DNA of 64,000 nt from Melastoma dodecandrum (taxonomy: Eukaryota; Streptophyta; Magnoliopsida; Myrtales; Melastomataceae), in the NCBI GenBank assembly GCA_029817715.1, contig JARUPY010000288.1, positions 744,001-808,000 on the forward strand. The letters are read 5' to 3'. The notes under the pieces were generated by a model, which was not told the origin of the DNA, did not search any database, and saw only the letters and a program-made list of their open reading frames with translations. Both the position numbers and the translations under genes were made by a program. Positions 14,618 through 28,086 of this stretch are shown one piece after another; the stretch's first letter is position 1, and each line of letters opens with the position of its first letter.

Positions 14618-14674
<57 letters not shown>
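14609..14674. repeat. (GA)n microsatellite
   Basis: About 65 bp of nearly uninterrupted GA dinucleotide on the plus strand, just beyond the stop codon of the minus-strand EFR3-like gene (stop at 14769-14771). It would be a CT tract if the 3' UTR of that transcript reaches it. Confidence 0.95.
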
Positions 14675-14675
<1 letters not shown>

Positions 14676-14768
14676 ATGTACAAGTAATGCTAGTAAGAAG
14701 GGAGTTTTAATGAATGTAACAGATACTGGGACTGCCCGGTGTATATGCGGCAGGAATGTTGATGACTC

Positions 14769-17700
14769 CTAGCAACCTGCAGCTTGTAGGAATTTGTCGT
14801 AGGGGCTCGATGGTGGCAGTTGGAAGGAATGCTGTTTGTACTCTTGACCCCAGAGAATGAGCTTATTTTGTCCCGGTGATTGGTCTTTGTCGATATTTCC
14901 ACTCCCCTCTGATATTTCCGCTCCCTTTAAGAACAAAAACCAATGACGAAATTCGATAATCTGTGAATGTTTAAGACATGCATGAACCGCATTGGAAAAG
15001 CAATAGGAGGTCTCACCGTATCGGATCTCCCGCTTATGCAGGGAAGCACAAGAGCTCCGGTTTCCTCCATGTTCAAGCTATGAAGAACTGACATCTTCAG
15101 CCGTCGACCCATAATGAGCTCTTCGCATTGACTAGTCATCTGATCATAAGGGATGGCTGTTGAAGAAACTGGCATTTTTGCGACCTGCCTCGATGTTTCC
15201 ATGACCTGTAAACAACAGAATCCCATTATACTCAACACCTTCGTCAACTTCAGAATCCCCCCCCCCCAAGGGCAACTAAAGAGGGAATTTCCTCCAGCAG
15301 TAAGTAGTTTAAACGCAATATAGGACATCGATGAGCTGGTCTTACAGATGCCAAGAGCTGATTGACGCTTATAACATCCGGAGTGTTGGAAGAGAGTGAT
15401 GACTTGCGATCAGACTGACTCCCAGATGGCTCAAGGAACGCCTCATCATCTGTAAAGACAACCAGAGGCATCTCCTGGAAAAATAAAAAGCAGATGAATA
15501 TAGCATCTAACGGTAATTGTTATTGATATAGAGTACAAGTCAGGGTCCCTACTTCTTCAAAAGCTGGATAATCAATTTGGGCAAGTGGTGAACAAGGTTT
15601 TGGGTTATCCACAATTAGAGGTGCTCCAAGAGGATATGCTTCATCGGGTGAAAATTCTTGCAGAATCTGTCTCTTCATGTTTGACAGTTCCTCCTGAAAG
15701 TCAGAAATAGTACGAGCCTGCATCAGAATGCCTCATCTAAAGCAAAGACACCCAATACTAACCAGTTTAGCAACTCAGATCCGTTAATACCTCGGGCAAA
15801 TGCTTAAACTTGGTTGCCAAGTGAGAAAGTATGGTTTCCTTGAACCGTTGATCACCTGAGCTAATTTCCAAAAGCGACTTTCGCACTGAATCCTCATCTT
15901 CCTCTATTGCATTATCTGTTTGAGGCTTTAAAGATATGGCCTGAAGTCTGCTGTCATCCAACAGCTCGAGATGTGGATCAGTCTGCCCTCAAAAAACGAA
16001 AATAAAGATACAGGTTCAGAAAACACTACTATGCTAACAATGGTGCAGTGAAGAGTGTATTTTGTAACAATAGGACTAAGCAGGGGTACATCCAGACATA
16101 AATTTCCTATGTGTGTTGAAAAGCAGTGCCCCTGGCTTAGCAGGCATGCACAGATAATGCAACCATACACCTTTTCAGATATAAATGCTAGCTTGAACAA
16201 ACAAGGTTTGGTGAGAGAATGACCGTTTTATCTGTCAATGAAGCTTTGATGAATGGAACAAGCTCTGGTAGACTGCCTGCCCGGGCTGAGAATATAAGCA
16301 TGCACGTTGCCAAAGTATACAGGGATCTCCTTCTCAAAGGTTGGGAAACAGCTTCAATAACACAACAAGAAAAGTTAAACAGTGATTCAAGCAAAGTAGT
16401 TACCTCAAAATTCTGATTGCCAAAATAGCTCGAGCAGTATATAACCTCCCCCCCTCCCCCCAAAAAAAGTGGGCAATTTATGGAAAAATCTCAAGCCTAT
16501 CTCGGTGTAAGAGCACATTCTATTAACAAATGGGGAAATACGGAAAGAGAAAGTATAACGATAAATCTCAAATCAACTAGAGAACAACATTAGTAACGGT
16601 TTCTTTTTCCCAGTGTAGATGTAAATGCAACTGAGAAGTAGGTGACTGTTATACTAAGCTACTGCTTATAGAGCCATCAATACAACCCCTCCTTTATAGA
16701 AAAGAAAAAAGAAATGATAAATTTGATAATAACCTTCGTCCTCGAAAGAAATGCTCCTTAGAGACAGAGCCAACTGGAAACACCGCACGAGAGAAATATG
16801 ATTGGAGGACTGCAACAAAGAAAAGGCCAATGACAAGCTAAGTTACCTCAGTACTGATTGTCTATTTGGCAGAGCTCCCTAAATAATGTACCAACGTGGC
16901 AGTTCCTATGCTCACTCATTCCTACAGGGACAACTGACTAATGCAGTAATGTCTGTGCATCTTTATGGCATCGCTTTTGAAATCCAGGGTCACAATCTAA
17001 CTTGGAATTAATCAGAAATAATGTCCATCTATTAGCTAAAAGGAAAAGAATTGAAAGAAAATCAAGATCCCAAAACCTGGTTTTAGAATGGATGAATTAT
17101 AAAAGAGTTTAATTCTTTTGGAATTTTCCTGGGCATCATTCAATAGAAAGGTTAAGGATGCAACGGGCAATACTAGGAGCAAAATGTAGCATACCCACCT
17201 TGGACCTAGCAAATAATAAAGCTACATTGAATGTGTGCCCAATTGCCTCATAATTTGCTGGAGTATTCTCAAGAGAGGTAGCATGAACCCAAATTGATGA
17301 CAGCAGGAGACTGACTTGGTGACTGCTCAAGCGAAGGGTAAGGGGCTGAAATCAACAGGACACAGATTAAATCTTCTTTCACTCAAGTCAGCCAAGTAAA
17401 ATAAAAATGACATAATAGCTAGTCTTGTACCGCTTTTCCATCAATTATGGCAAGTTTGAAGCTTCGAGAATTGAAAAGAATTGTAGAAACCAATGGTTGA
17501 TCAACTTCTCGCGATATCATCTGTGTCACTTCCTCCTTTAGAACTGTCACGGGTATGGCAGCATCAGCTTCGTTCTGGTGACTGAAAGTTCTCTTAGTTA
17601 CTTTCATGGAGGGACCTCTCCAAGAGAACCTAGACTCCATAGACAAAGATCCTCCTTTGTGTTTTAACTGAGGAAAGGGCGATGGAATGAGAACTGTGGA

Positions 17701-20700
17701 AAGTATACTATGTGCACCAACTCGGGTTTCATGATCCGGATGGGACATAGCCAGCAATAGGTTATGAAATAGAACATCAGGGAAAACCTGCCAAAGGTCA
17801 CAGTCAGAACCATAACCACCTTCAAGCAATCGGAAGCCAAAGAGCACTGTCCAAATTTTTACACTTGCCTTCTTTTCATTTGATATAATCTGCATAGAGG
17901 ATACAATTTGTGCCGTGCGGTACACTGCATAAATAGTTGACCTTGCAACAGTTGTCGATGTGGTTGTGATACTTTCCAGCACCACTGCCATCATATCCAG
18001 AATGGATCCAGCATCTCCAATCTGTAAAGGAAAATTAAAAAGAAGATAAAAATATGTAAGATTATGGTAGGTTAATCTCTTGATCTATGGTAGGTTATAT
18101 GATGGTGTCTGGAATGAGAACAAATTAATAAAACATCTGTGAGCTATTTTTAAGTTGTACTGTCAGTTAGAGGTATAGGGATCAACATTCATGGGAGTAA
18201 TGGGAGAGCAACTCCTTTATGATATGAGAAGAAATCCTCATTCGACATGATCAAGGACTACAAACAGAGTCCAAGGTTTTAGGAGGGGAGTAAGGCCATG
18301 AAATAGAAAATATTACATATATTCACAGTTTCTATAAATAATTAATCACGCATCATGAGTCAACGCCGTTATAAACAACATGACCATGAAAACCTAGAAC
18401 AAGAGCATTGCAGAAAAGCATAAACAAAAAAATTACTTGACGAACGACTTGTTGAAAGAGAGATTTCTTGTGTACCTTCCTTGAAAGCTCAGAGATGCAA
18501 ATCTCCAATGCAGACTGGAGATCTGAATTATTTTTATTGGACCCAGCCCCTGGAGCTGATACTTCAGCTAGATTCTGCAGGCACTTTTTAAGTTGCTTGA
18601 TCAAGTCGGAAAGTACACTAATTATAGCCACAGATGACCTCTGCTTTGCACAATGGGCAAGTTGCATAATCAAATGAACTACATCAATCTGCAGAAGTGG
18701 TTTTCCTGCAACATTCTTGTGCTCCAAATGCTTAACCAAAGCAGAAAGCAGAGCATCTGAATTTCCTCCTGCAGATAATAACGAAATTCTAGTAGGGACT
18801 TCAATCATATGCATAACTAATTTATCAAATTATTCTGATAATAGATTATGGACCTGATTCCTCCAAAAGTGCTTGGAAATACAGCAAAACCGAGCATCCA
18901 ATGCCTTTATCCAAGGACCAGTGCTTTTCCATATCAAAAATGTAAAATAGCGGCTCAAGAATTCGACGCACTGTAGCTGTTTCTTTAGCTAGCTGGGCCA
19001 TACTTTGCAAACAAACCCGGGACCAGTAGGAGGGACATTTGGAAGTATCCCTGCAACAGGGTAATCAATCAGATCTTGCCAAGCTGATATTGGACGACAA
19101 CATAATCTCAGTTACACCTTACATTGCACAATCATTGTTAGGACTGATCGAGTGACCAGATATTGGAATAACCTTGTTGTTCATCCCTGTAAAGGAGGTT
19201 GCCTGATCGGCCTTTTCACCCTTAACCAAAGGATGCAGATATTGACAATCAACCTTTCCTTGCCCGTCTCCCTTATTTGTTTGCAGACAGGCGTAGTTCT
19301 CCACCATTATTGACATTATCTGAGTGTTCAAGAAAATGGACGATTAATTCCCGCAGAGCATCAAACATAAATTTTCATCTATCCATTCAAGAAGATTCCG
19401 AGAAATACCAAGTGAAACTCCGCCCTAAAGGTGATAGCAATAAGTTCAATATGAATGGTTTCATGCTCAATTTCAGCTCGACAAAAAATTCTACTCTCAA
19501 CTGAAATTCCAGAACCCACTCCTGTTGTTGAAACTAACCTTGCCAAAATCCGTTGAGATATACAAATGCTCCCCCAATAATAATACCTACAGCAAGATAA
19601 CAAGGAAGAGATACCCATTGGATTCAACAAAAGGAAAGGGACACTCTTTCCATTCAACAATAAGGAAAGAGACCCTCATTCAAACCAAACAATAAGGAAA
19701 GCGATGCCAATTCAATTCCATAATAAGGAAGAAACCTAACAGACCAGGATAAGCAAGAAAAGTACACATGAAACGAGTCAGGAATTCAGGCACACAAACT
19801 TTCGCCTAGACCATATGTCCTGAAACTGAAAATAAATAAAAAGCACAAAGCTGAAAAGAGTCCCAAGTGTCAATTGCTAGAACCTAACTGCAGCTGAAGT
19901 CATCGGACTTTAGTAAGAAACTTGTTATGTAAATGCCAAAGTCCTGACAGCAAGAGTTGATGGTATTAGCACAGTCATGGAAACACAAGCTTACTTCTTT
20001 CCAAAAAGCAAAGAGACAAAACCTAGAAAGAAATTATGACGATCTTCAACTAGTGAATAGCTAGGCTGAGATTGAAGAATCCACGGTTCATATGCATAGA
20101 GAAGAAATATACCAGGCATGCTAAAGCTTGCATCCCAGCTGAACGTAAACGAAGAGCTCGGTCATCATCTCCCAGTTCTCCGGCCAATTGGCAAAGCTTT
20201 GGAATAAGACCCTCCAAATTGAACATATATGTACTATCCACCTGTAGCAAGTGATATGGCCCTCAAATAGGAAATTACAGGAGATAATGACAAATGATAT
20301 TTATCGAACCAGAGGTTAAATATTTTATAATATCACAAGCCTAAGAAAAAAATAGAGCATGTAAATAAAAATAATTTCATATTCAATCCTAATATTCCTC
20401 AATGAAGAAGCAAATTGAGTTTAAAGAAATTTGAGCAAGATTGAAGCCATGGCATTTTGGGCACAGTAAAAGTGCATAACCACATACCTGACTATTTATA
20501 AAGTCAACAAGAGTGTTGCAACCTAAAATCTGCATCTCATCTTGTCGAGTCTGTTCAAGTAGCGTTTTAACTATACCCAATAAGCTACTGGCAAAGAGAG
20601 ACCTGCAACCACCAGCATGGTCAAATTCACTTGTATATTTTTTTACTAGGCCTAAAGGGTCTTTCAAATCCTTCAGAAGAAATAGCAGATTTGCTTGTTC

Positions 20701-21982
20701 ATATTCCGACAGTATTGTATGTTCTTGTCACATAGCATCAACAAAAACAGAGGTGCCAATCAAATCACATGGCCTTGAATTACTTCCAATTGATAAGATT
20801 ATTGATATTCACTTGATTAGACAATTGAACAGAAATTCTACCAGTCTACTAAAACTTACATCTGCTCCTTACATGAAGACAGTAGCTTCCTGTAGACACA
20901 CAAGACAACTTTAACAGATCCAAAATGATCATGCCGTAGATCCTTGTAAAATCGTTGCTCCAACTGGTTGGTTATCTGGACAATGGATTTGTAAAATGCC
21001 AGTACAAAATGCTATAGTCAATCAGGATACTTATAAGTCCAATACAAAAAACACAAAAGAGCTACTTCTGCAACATATAGGAGATTTCAACACCAAGCAT
21101 GAATACTTTTCTAAAAGCTTAAAGCTTCAAATGTGTAAGATTACGTGAACTCATGCAACCACTGAAACACTTATTGATAAAAAATGAATGGATTTCCACT
21201 GATTGGCAATCATAAGCCTGAAAACCCCTCGTACGACATGTTTCTTCAATAAGAAAAATGATGCATAATAATCTGTTTTTCCCGTTTCAGTGGGGCAGAT
21301 ATCTAACATTTGTACAATTAAGAATGGTAATCACTTTCACCATCACAACAATAAAAAGTACTTAAGTGCCATAAATAGATCATTTATTCATGAGATTAAG
21401 AACTAATGAGCTAGCCATACAAGGAAATTGAATAAAAAGAGGAGCTCTACTTTCCTCTCCAACAAGGCTATCTGCAATGCATCATAACCCAGTGAAGTGG
21501 GACTTACCTTGGGTATTCGCAATGGGTTCCTTGATGCATACTCACACAGCTTACCAATTTTCCTGTCATTAGGTTCTGCTTCCTGCCTCCGAATAATAAC
21601 AGTTAGTAAATCATTCTGTAACGCCTGGGGAATTTTTTATTTACTGATCCTTCAGTAGTCTTGCAAATATTTTTCCAAAGGTTTCATACATTCATTCAAC
21701 AAAGCTAATTAAAAAATTTTTCCCATTAATTATCAAGAAAACCAAAAGCACAGAAACATAAACTTCCAAAAGCTAATGTGCCCAAGTTCCTACGAGAACT
21801 GGGCAGAGAAAAGATAGAAAGACCAAAACATGTAAGGAATGGTTTACCTGATTACGAGGGAATATCTCAGAAATCATCTTCTTATACCGTTTGACAGGCT
21901 GCCGGGACCTTGCCCGCATTGCTGGACAGAAAAAACAGAGGTTCCCACAGACGGGCACAACCCGCCTTGACATAACCCCCAT
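14769..21982 (-). CDS. EFR3-like plasma-membrane scaffold (SEMI-ROLLED LEAF 2 / EFOP family)
   Basis: Helical-repeat protein. In yeast and animals EFR3 anchors the PI4-kinase alpha complex at the plasma membrane. Plant relatives (EFOP) do the same, and rice SRL2 affects leaf rolling. Minus-strand exons are 21982-21848, 21582-21508, 20975-20860, 20602-20488, 20241-20113, 19586-19539, 19319-19123, 19050-18854, 18768-18476, 18021-17869, 17787-17431, 17345-17199, 16809-16734, 16351-16224, 15982-15791, 15717-15553, 15474-15346, 15205-15017 and 14924-14769. They total 998 residues with consistent phase. The N-terminus has the family's cysteine cluster (CGNLCFFC, candidate acylation site) and a basic RARSRQPVKRYKK stretch. 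The C-terminus is SPYDKFLQAAGC. The intron 17788-17868 starts with GC rather than GT. The exon 14/15 junction (DKT/TDPHL) uses a weak donor. Confidence 0.92.
17788..17868 (-). other. GC-AG intron in the EFR3-like gene
   Basis: On the minus strand the junction reads AAG|GCAAGTG and ends TTTGGCAG|GTTTTC, with a branch-like CTGAC just upstream. AG|GCAAGT is the accepted consensus of GC-AG introns. The 81-bp intron has no in-frame stop, so retention would add 27 residues without a frameshift. Removing it gives NEKKVFPDVLFHNLL, which fits the family's conserved NKAFPDALFH region. Confidence 0.75.
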
Positions 21983-22960
21983 TTTCTATGACACTTAATT
22001 ATAGTCCTGAAAAAATCATATTAAAAGTATCCATCAAAGACCAATCAACCAACCAATACCCTATTTCCACAAACCTCGGAAAAATGTCAATTGATTGTGG
22101 TCTGCAATTAACACTAGTATCCAAGCCTTTAATTTCACCCGGTGGTTGCCTATAAGGATCCTCTTATCACTACCGTGCTCGATAACTTCTCACACCTCAA
22201 CCAAATTTCAACGGCTTCCTTTCATTTCCTGTAGTTTCTTTTCTCCGTTTTTCTGTCTCCACCTCATCACTCTTCTCACAGTCTAAAATCATCACAACTC
22301 CAAAACCAACAAATCACTTTCCTCTTACCTCTGACAAATGCTACATCAACTTTCCCGTCCCCTAATCTAATCATATCAGCTACCACAACGGAAACAAACC
22401 TCGACCAATCGTACATAAACCGACCAACAGTTCACGACCAGCTAACAGGTCGAAATTCTCAAAAAGTATTTCAAAAGAAACTCGGCCAACGAAACCGATG
22501 ATCACTCTCTTCCATCCCGAAACAAGGCCGAATCGAAGCGAAAATTGCTAGGACGACCGGAAAAAAGGAATTCACACAGCGCAACTACGAAGAGGACCTA
22601 GTAATTCCGAAATGAACACGAATACAGGGGCCCGCAAGAATCAGGACAAAAGACCAGAAGAATCCGAAAATCGTTCAACAACGGGGGAGCCGGTGATCAC
22701 AAATTCGCGATCGGGAGAATTTCACCTTATCTAAGTCAGGCGACGGCGGTTTTCCCTAGGGTGTTGGGGGGGGGGGGGGGGAGGAGGATAATCTTCTTCC
22801 GCCAGACGCAACGGAACGGGGAAAGGAGAAAAGGTCTGGCCTGTCCCTCCGTATCTCCCTAACTCTTTTTTCTAGAGAGAGAAAAAACAAGGTTCGACAG
22901 GGAAGAAGACGGAGGAATGTGGAATTGCAACGTCATCAATAAAATTACGGTTTACTAACT
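21983..22960 (-). promoter_or_regulatory. EFR3-like 5' leader and promoter region
   Basis: Sequence upstream of the ATG, probably with a leader intron ending just before 21990. It contains a run of about 17 G at 22766-22782 next to CCCTAGGG, and a pyrimidine-rich stretch around 22850-22880. No other coding signal. Confidence 0.4.
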
Positions 22961-22971
22961 TTCATTGCTAG

Positions 22972-23114
22972 AATAACGATTTTTTCGACGAAACCGAGGT
23001 CGTCTCAGAACCCTCTGACGTGGTCGATGCCACTGAGCGTGCGTTATTCGCTAATGTTATTAAAACAAAAGGATCCTTTCCTGATAACTGGGAGAAGGTG
23101 ACATTATTTGTAGT
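22972..23114 (+). other. Open exon-like segment directly upstream of the copia 5' LTR, unidentified
   Basis: Forty-seven codons are open from 22972 (starting NNDFFDETEVVSEPSDVVD) to the LTR edge, and the frame runs on by chance into the LTR. It is preceded by TTTACTAACTTTCATTGCTAG, which looks like a branch point plus 3' splice site. An in-frame TAG sits exactly at that boundary. The composition (acidic stretch, then FPDNWEKVTLFVVV) looks protein-coding, but I do not recognise it. It may be the last exon of a gene cut by the element, or chance. Confidence 0.3.
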
Positions 23115-23488
23115 TGTTGGATTGATTGGAACATTGGGCTGGAGTGTTGAACTGTTGTTGGGCCGACGGAGTCCGAGCCCAGAGAAGAAGACGGAATAAG
23201 GAAGTTGGAGAAAGGACAAAGCCAGGTAGAAGAAAAGAAGGTGTGCGGCGTTGTCTGCTGTCCCGCTAACAGTGCTGCAGTAACCCCGCAATCCCATTAC
23301 AACAACATAATCAAAAGTTCGTTATCAATGATAATGATTGCATCTGTATATAGGAAACTATGCACAGTCATTCTGAATTAAGAAAAGAGAATTCATCTGC
23401 ATCTTCTTCTTCCTTCTTCTGTCTTTTCCCTTGTCTTCTTCTTCTTCTTCTTAACCTTTTTTCCTTCAACCTAGTACAATCTTCTTCA
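23115..23488 (+). repeat. 5' LTR of the copia element
   Basis: 374 bp, TG...CA. It contains a shared block TTGGGCTGGAGTG, a CTGCAGTAACCCCGCAATCCC block and a (CTT)n-rich 3' portion. It is longer than its partner because of an extra segment around 23285-23370. Confidence 0.8.
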
Positions 23489-23542
23489 TTGTATCACAGC
23501 TCATAGTCTAACCACAACTTTCAATCCTTTCTTAAAATCGAA

Positions 23543-26500
23543 ATGGCTGAAGAAACACCAGTTACTCCCTCTCTACGTTCTGGAGCAAATGAGTATGGGA
23601 TTAATACTGCAGGAAGTGCAGCTTCCCAGATACCAAATCTTATTCAACTCCCTTCCAGTTTCTTCTCTTCGACTTTGAAGCTAGATGACGGGAACTATGT
23701 TCTTTGGAAGGGGTAAATCCTCGATGCAACTGTTGCAGGTGGATATGAGGACTTCATTTACGGTACAACTCAACTTCCATCGATGTTCTTAGACAATATG
23801 TCCTAGATGATGAATCCTGAATACAGAGTGTGGCAACGGACGGATAAGTCCGTAATGAGTTTTTTGTTCTCATCCTTAACGTCGGAGCCGCTTAGTCAAG
23901 TGGTATGCTGTACCTCGTCTCATGAAGTGTGGGAGAGCCTTCGGCAGTGTTTTGAATCAAACTCCACTACAAGAGTCATCAATCTGCGTATACAAATGCA
24001 ACAAGTCAAGAAGGAAGGTAAAACTATGCAACAATACTTGAACATAGTGAAGATGTACGCAGACCAATTGCTGCTATTGGGGAGGCTGTTCGTTATAAGG
24101 AATACATCTGGTATCTTCTTGAGGGGTTGCCAGCCGAGTATGACCCTGTAGTTACAGCTAACCGGATGAACCAACCATAGAAGAGGTCCACAATCTTCTC
24201 TTGAACTTCGATATTCGGCTGGAGAAGCGTCAAGTCATGGAGAACATCAAGCCTTAGGTACAACTCTCCACCCTTTCTGCAGGTGGACACAGTGCACAGC
24301 CCAGATCTTACTCTCCTCGCCCTCATAAGCCCAGGCCTCATTCATACCAGCAAACTCAACAACCTACAAACCACTCCAAGCCACCTTTCATACCTTCCTA
24401 TATACCTCCCATCACACAGCCAATGTCCTACCAGAACATCACCTGCCAGCAGTCGGGCGTTCTGGGAAGACCACCATACAGACCCTCACCTACTTAATTC
24501 TTCCAGAGAGGAAGTACTCGACCGTTTTTCTAACCAAAACCTCGATGCCAGATTTGCTATAAGATTGGCCACACAGCACAGACTTGTTACTATAGAATGA
24601 ATCCATCAGCCAAGCCCATTCAACCTCAAACCAACTTCACTTCATACCAGCCACCCTACTCATGTCCTACACCCACAAACCAGTTACCCAGAGAACCATC
24701 TCAGCCAACACAGAACACCCTTACCACAGATGACTGGATAATGGACACAGGTGCAACTCATCATGTCACCCATGTCCTCATAATCTGCACACTGTGCAAT
24801 CTTATCAGGGTAAGTCCTCTATTATGGTAGGCAATGGACAGCATCTGCAAATTGCTCATACTAGTTCAAAAACACTACAGCTTCGCTCAAACTCTTATCC
24901 ATTATCTTTTGATCAAGTTTTGCATTCACCCTTCTTGTCACAACGTCTCGTTAGTATTTCGCAGTTATGTCTTGACAATAATGTCGTGATTGAATTCAAT
25001 TCTGATGGTTTTCTTGTTAAGGACAAGGACAACAATCAGCTCCTTCTTAAGGGTCCTCTACATCTCGACCTCTACAAACTTCCTGTCCAAACACAATAGA
25101 TTCCTAGAGCTGCCATTATGTCCTCTGATCCACGCTTTTCGTCCCCTGCGGTTTTTACTACCACCAAATCTGCAGCCGACTACACCAGATGGCACTACAG
25201 ATTGGGACATCCTAGCACATATATTTAACACTTAGTTATACCTTCCTGTAATCAAAACAAGTTGACACTTTGTCAGTCTTGTGTGCTTAGCAAACATCAT
25301 AGACCGTCGTTCCCTTTATCAGATTCCAACTCCATTACACCATTTCAGTTAGTTCATACAGACTTATAGTGTCCTCCCCTGTTACTTCTAAAAGTGGAAT
25401 CAAATACTTCATGCTCTTTATTGATGATGCCATTAGATTTACATGGATATACTTTCTGAATGATAAATCTCAAGCCTCTCATGCCTTTGTCCAGTTTTAT
25501 CACCTTGTTCAAACTCTTTTCCGCAAGCCCATTAAGGTAGTTCGTTCTGATTGGGGAGGTGCGTTTCGACCACTACATAGATTCTTTCCACAACATGGCA
25601 TAACTCACCAAATATCCTATCCTCATACTCCACAGCAAAATGGTTGGGTTGAGAGGAAAAACAGACATGTGGTTGACGTTGGACTATGTCTTTTATTTCA
25701 TTCCAGCGTCCCTCAGTCTTTTTGGTTACGCTTTCTATGAAGCTGTCAATCTTATAAACATTTTACCATCCAAAATTCTGCAATACAGGTCACCTTTTGA
25801 AAGTCTTCACAATATAAAACCATCCCATTCTCATCTTCAAGTATTTGGCTGTCTCCGTTATCCTCTATTACGTCCCTATAACAAACATAAATTACAACCC
25901 AGATCCACTCCATGTGTATTGTTGGGAAGGAGTTTTTCGCATAAGGGGTACCTCTATTATGATAAATCTATTAGCAAGGTCTATATCTCTCGTGATATAG
26001 TTTTTGATGAAGAGGTATTTCCTTTCAAATCCTCAGTACTAGACAAACAATCAGATCAACATGTTTTGTGTCCTTCGTTCATCCTAAGTCCAATTCTTCT
26101 AGTACATTTTCCACCTTTTACAGCTTCAGTTAGAACTCCAGTATCTCATTCTTTACAATTGCCTCCATCTAATTTTGCAGTATCACCTTCTTTTCCCAAG
26201 CAACCGGTTGAGCAATCTGATGGTGTACTTGATTCAGACCCTACTAGACAGAGCTTACCTCTACAGAGGGAACCACAATGTGATCAGAACATCCATCCTA
26301 TGATAACCCGAGCCAAATCAGGAATATTCAAGCCTAAGATACTAGTAACTACGACCTCTCATATTTCCTCTTTGTTACTACCATTAAACCACCTCTCCTC
26401 ATCATCTATACCAATACCCTGTGATCTAGCTGAGGCACTGAATACACCTGTTTGGAAGGAAGCCATGGAGGCTGAACTTGAGATACTGAGGAGAAACAAT

Positions 26501-27945
26501 ACCTGGGAATTGGTTCCATTCATTGGTTCTGAGAAAGTTATCGGTTGTAGGTGGGTTTCTAAAGTGAAACTCCAGTCTAATGGTGCCCTAGAACGTTGCA
26601 AGGCTAGGTTGGTAGCCAAGGGATTCCATCAAACGCTAGGTTTGGATTACAAGGAAACATTTAGCCTGGTTGTGAAACATCAAACAATACGGGTTGTACT
26701 TTGTCTTGCTGTAACTTTTGACTGGAAACTGACACAACTTGATGTCCATAATGCGTTTCTTAATGGAGATTTGCAAGAGACAGTGTTCATGTCCCAACCT
26801 CCCGGGTTTGCAAATGAAGTCTATCCAAATCATGTTTGTAAGCTTACCAAGGCTCTTTATAGTCTTAAGCAAAGTCCACGAGCGTGGTATTTAAAGCTCA
26901 GTGGGTTCTTAATTCAGTGGGGATTCATCAACTCTAAATCAGATGCATCGTTGTTCTATAAACATTCAGCTGAAGAGGTGATTATCCTACTAGTTTATGT
27001 AGACGACATCATTGTGACTGGTTCAGATGTGAATGCTATCACTGCTCTTTTGCCAGAGTTGAATGGTCATTTTGCCCTGAAAGACTTGGAGAACTTATCT
27101 TATTTTCTGGGATTTCAAGTTGTTCGAGAGGCTTCAATGATTCATCTGTCTCGGGAGAAATATATTCGGGATCTTCTAAGCAAAGCAAATATGAGCAACT
27201 GCAAGCATGTTCCATCTCCAATGGCTACAACTCGACTATTGTCCAAGTATGAAGGAAATTGTCTAGATGATCTAATGGACTATAGGAGTTTAGTTGGTGC
27301 ATTACAATATTGCACTAACACGAGGCCTGACATAAGTTTTGCAGTAAATAAGAGCTGCCAATTTCTTCAGCAGCCAACGGATATGCATCTAAAGTCTGTT
27401 AAAAGGATCTTGCGTTATCTGCAGGGCACTAGCACTCATGGATTGACAATTTCGGCCACTGATTCGTTCTAAATATCTTGCTTCACAGATGGAGATTGGC
27501 CTAGCTGTCCCGACGACAGGAGAAGCACCAGTGCTTACTGTACATTCATTGGCTCCAATCTAGTTTCATGGTCATCGATGTTGCTTGTTCCAACACTGAA
27601 GCAGAGTACAGAGCACTTGCTAATGGGGCAGCGGAGGTAATCTGGCTACAACGGCTTCTTCTGGAATTGCGTGTTCCTGCTGAGAATCCTCCAATTCTTT
27701 ACTATGATAATCAGAGCGTCATTCAACTTGCTGCAAATCCGATCCTTTATGCCAGAACGAAGCACGTTGAAAAAGATTTTCATTTAATACGTGAGAAGGT
27801 AATGAATGGCACTTTGTTAATTCAGCATGTCAAGTCTGAGGATCAGTTGGCCGATCCACTAACCAAGGTGATTCCTCTGCAACGCTTTCTTGCAATACAA
27901 AATAAATTAACTGTTCTTAGCAAGTCTGGATACAAAGAGTGTTAA
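23543..27945 (+). pseudogene. Copia gag-pol polyprotein, multiply disabled
   Basis: The reading frame starts at 23543 and is interrupted by in-frame stops at 23714-23716 (TAA) and 23804-23806 (TAG). Frameshifts follow near 24090, and the zinc-finger/protease part is broken between 24250 and 25370. Integrase features remain (FIDDAIRFTWIYFL; DWGG; PHTPQQNGWVERKN). The reverse transcriptase is the longest intact part (610 codons open, 25640-27472) with the active-site YVDD near 26995 and the usual LDVHNAFLNG. A stop at 27470-27472 separates it from RNase H, where a deletion near 27570 also removed residues before STEAEY-type sequence. It cannot encode a functional polyprotein. Confidence 0.88.
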
Positions 27946-28086
27946 CGATTACAGAACTAGTTGCATTTGAGGGGAAGTGATGAATTACTTCAGGAGGAAA
28001 ATCTGTCGAGTGATGAATCAAATGCAATGAGGATGATTATGGGGATGAGAACTTGAACAAGGGAGAGAGCTCATTTTGAGGAGAAG

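Noticed and set aside
25640..27472. The 610-codon frame as a functional host gene
   Set aside because: It is the integrase-end and reverse-transcriptase part of the copia element and lies between matching LTRs.
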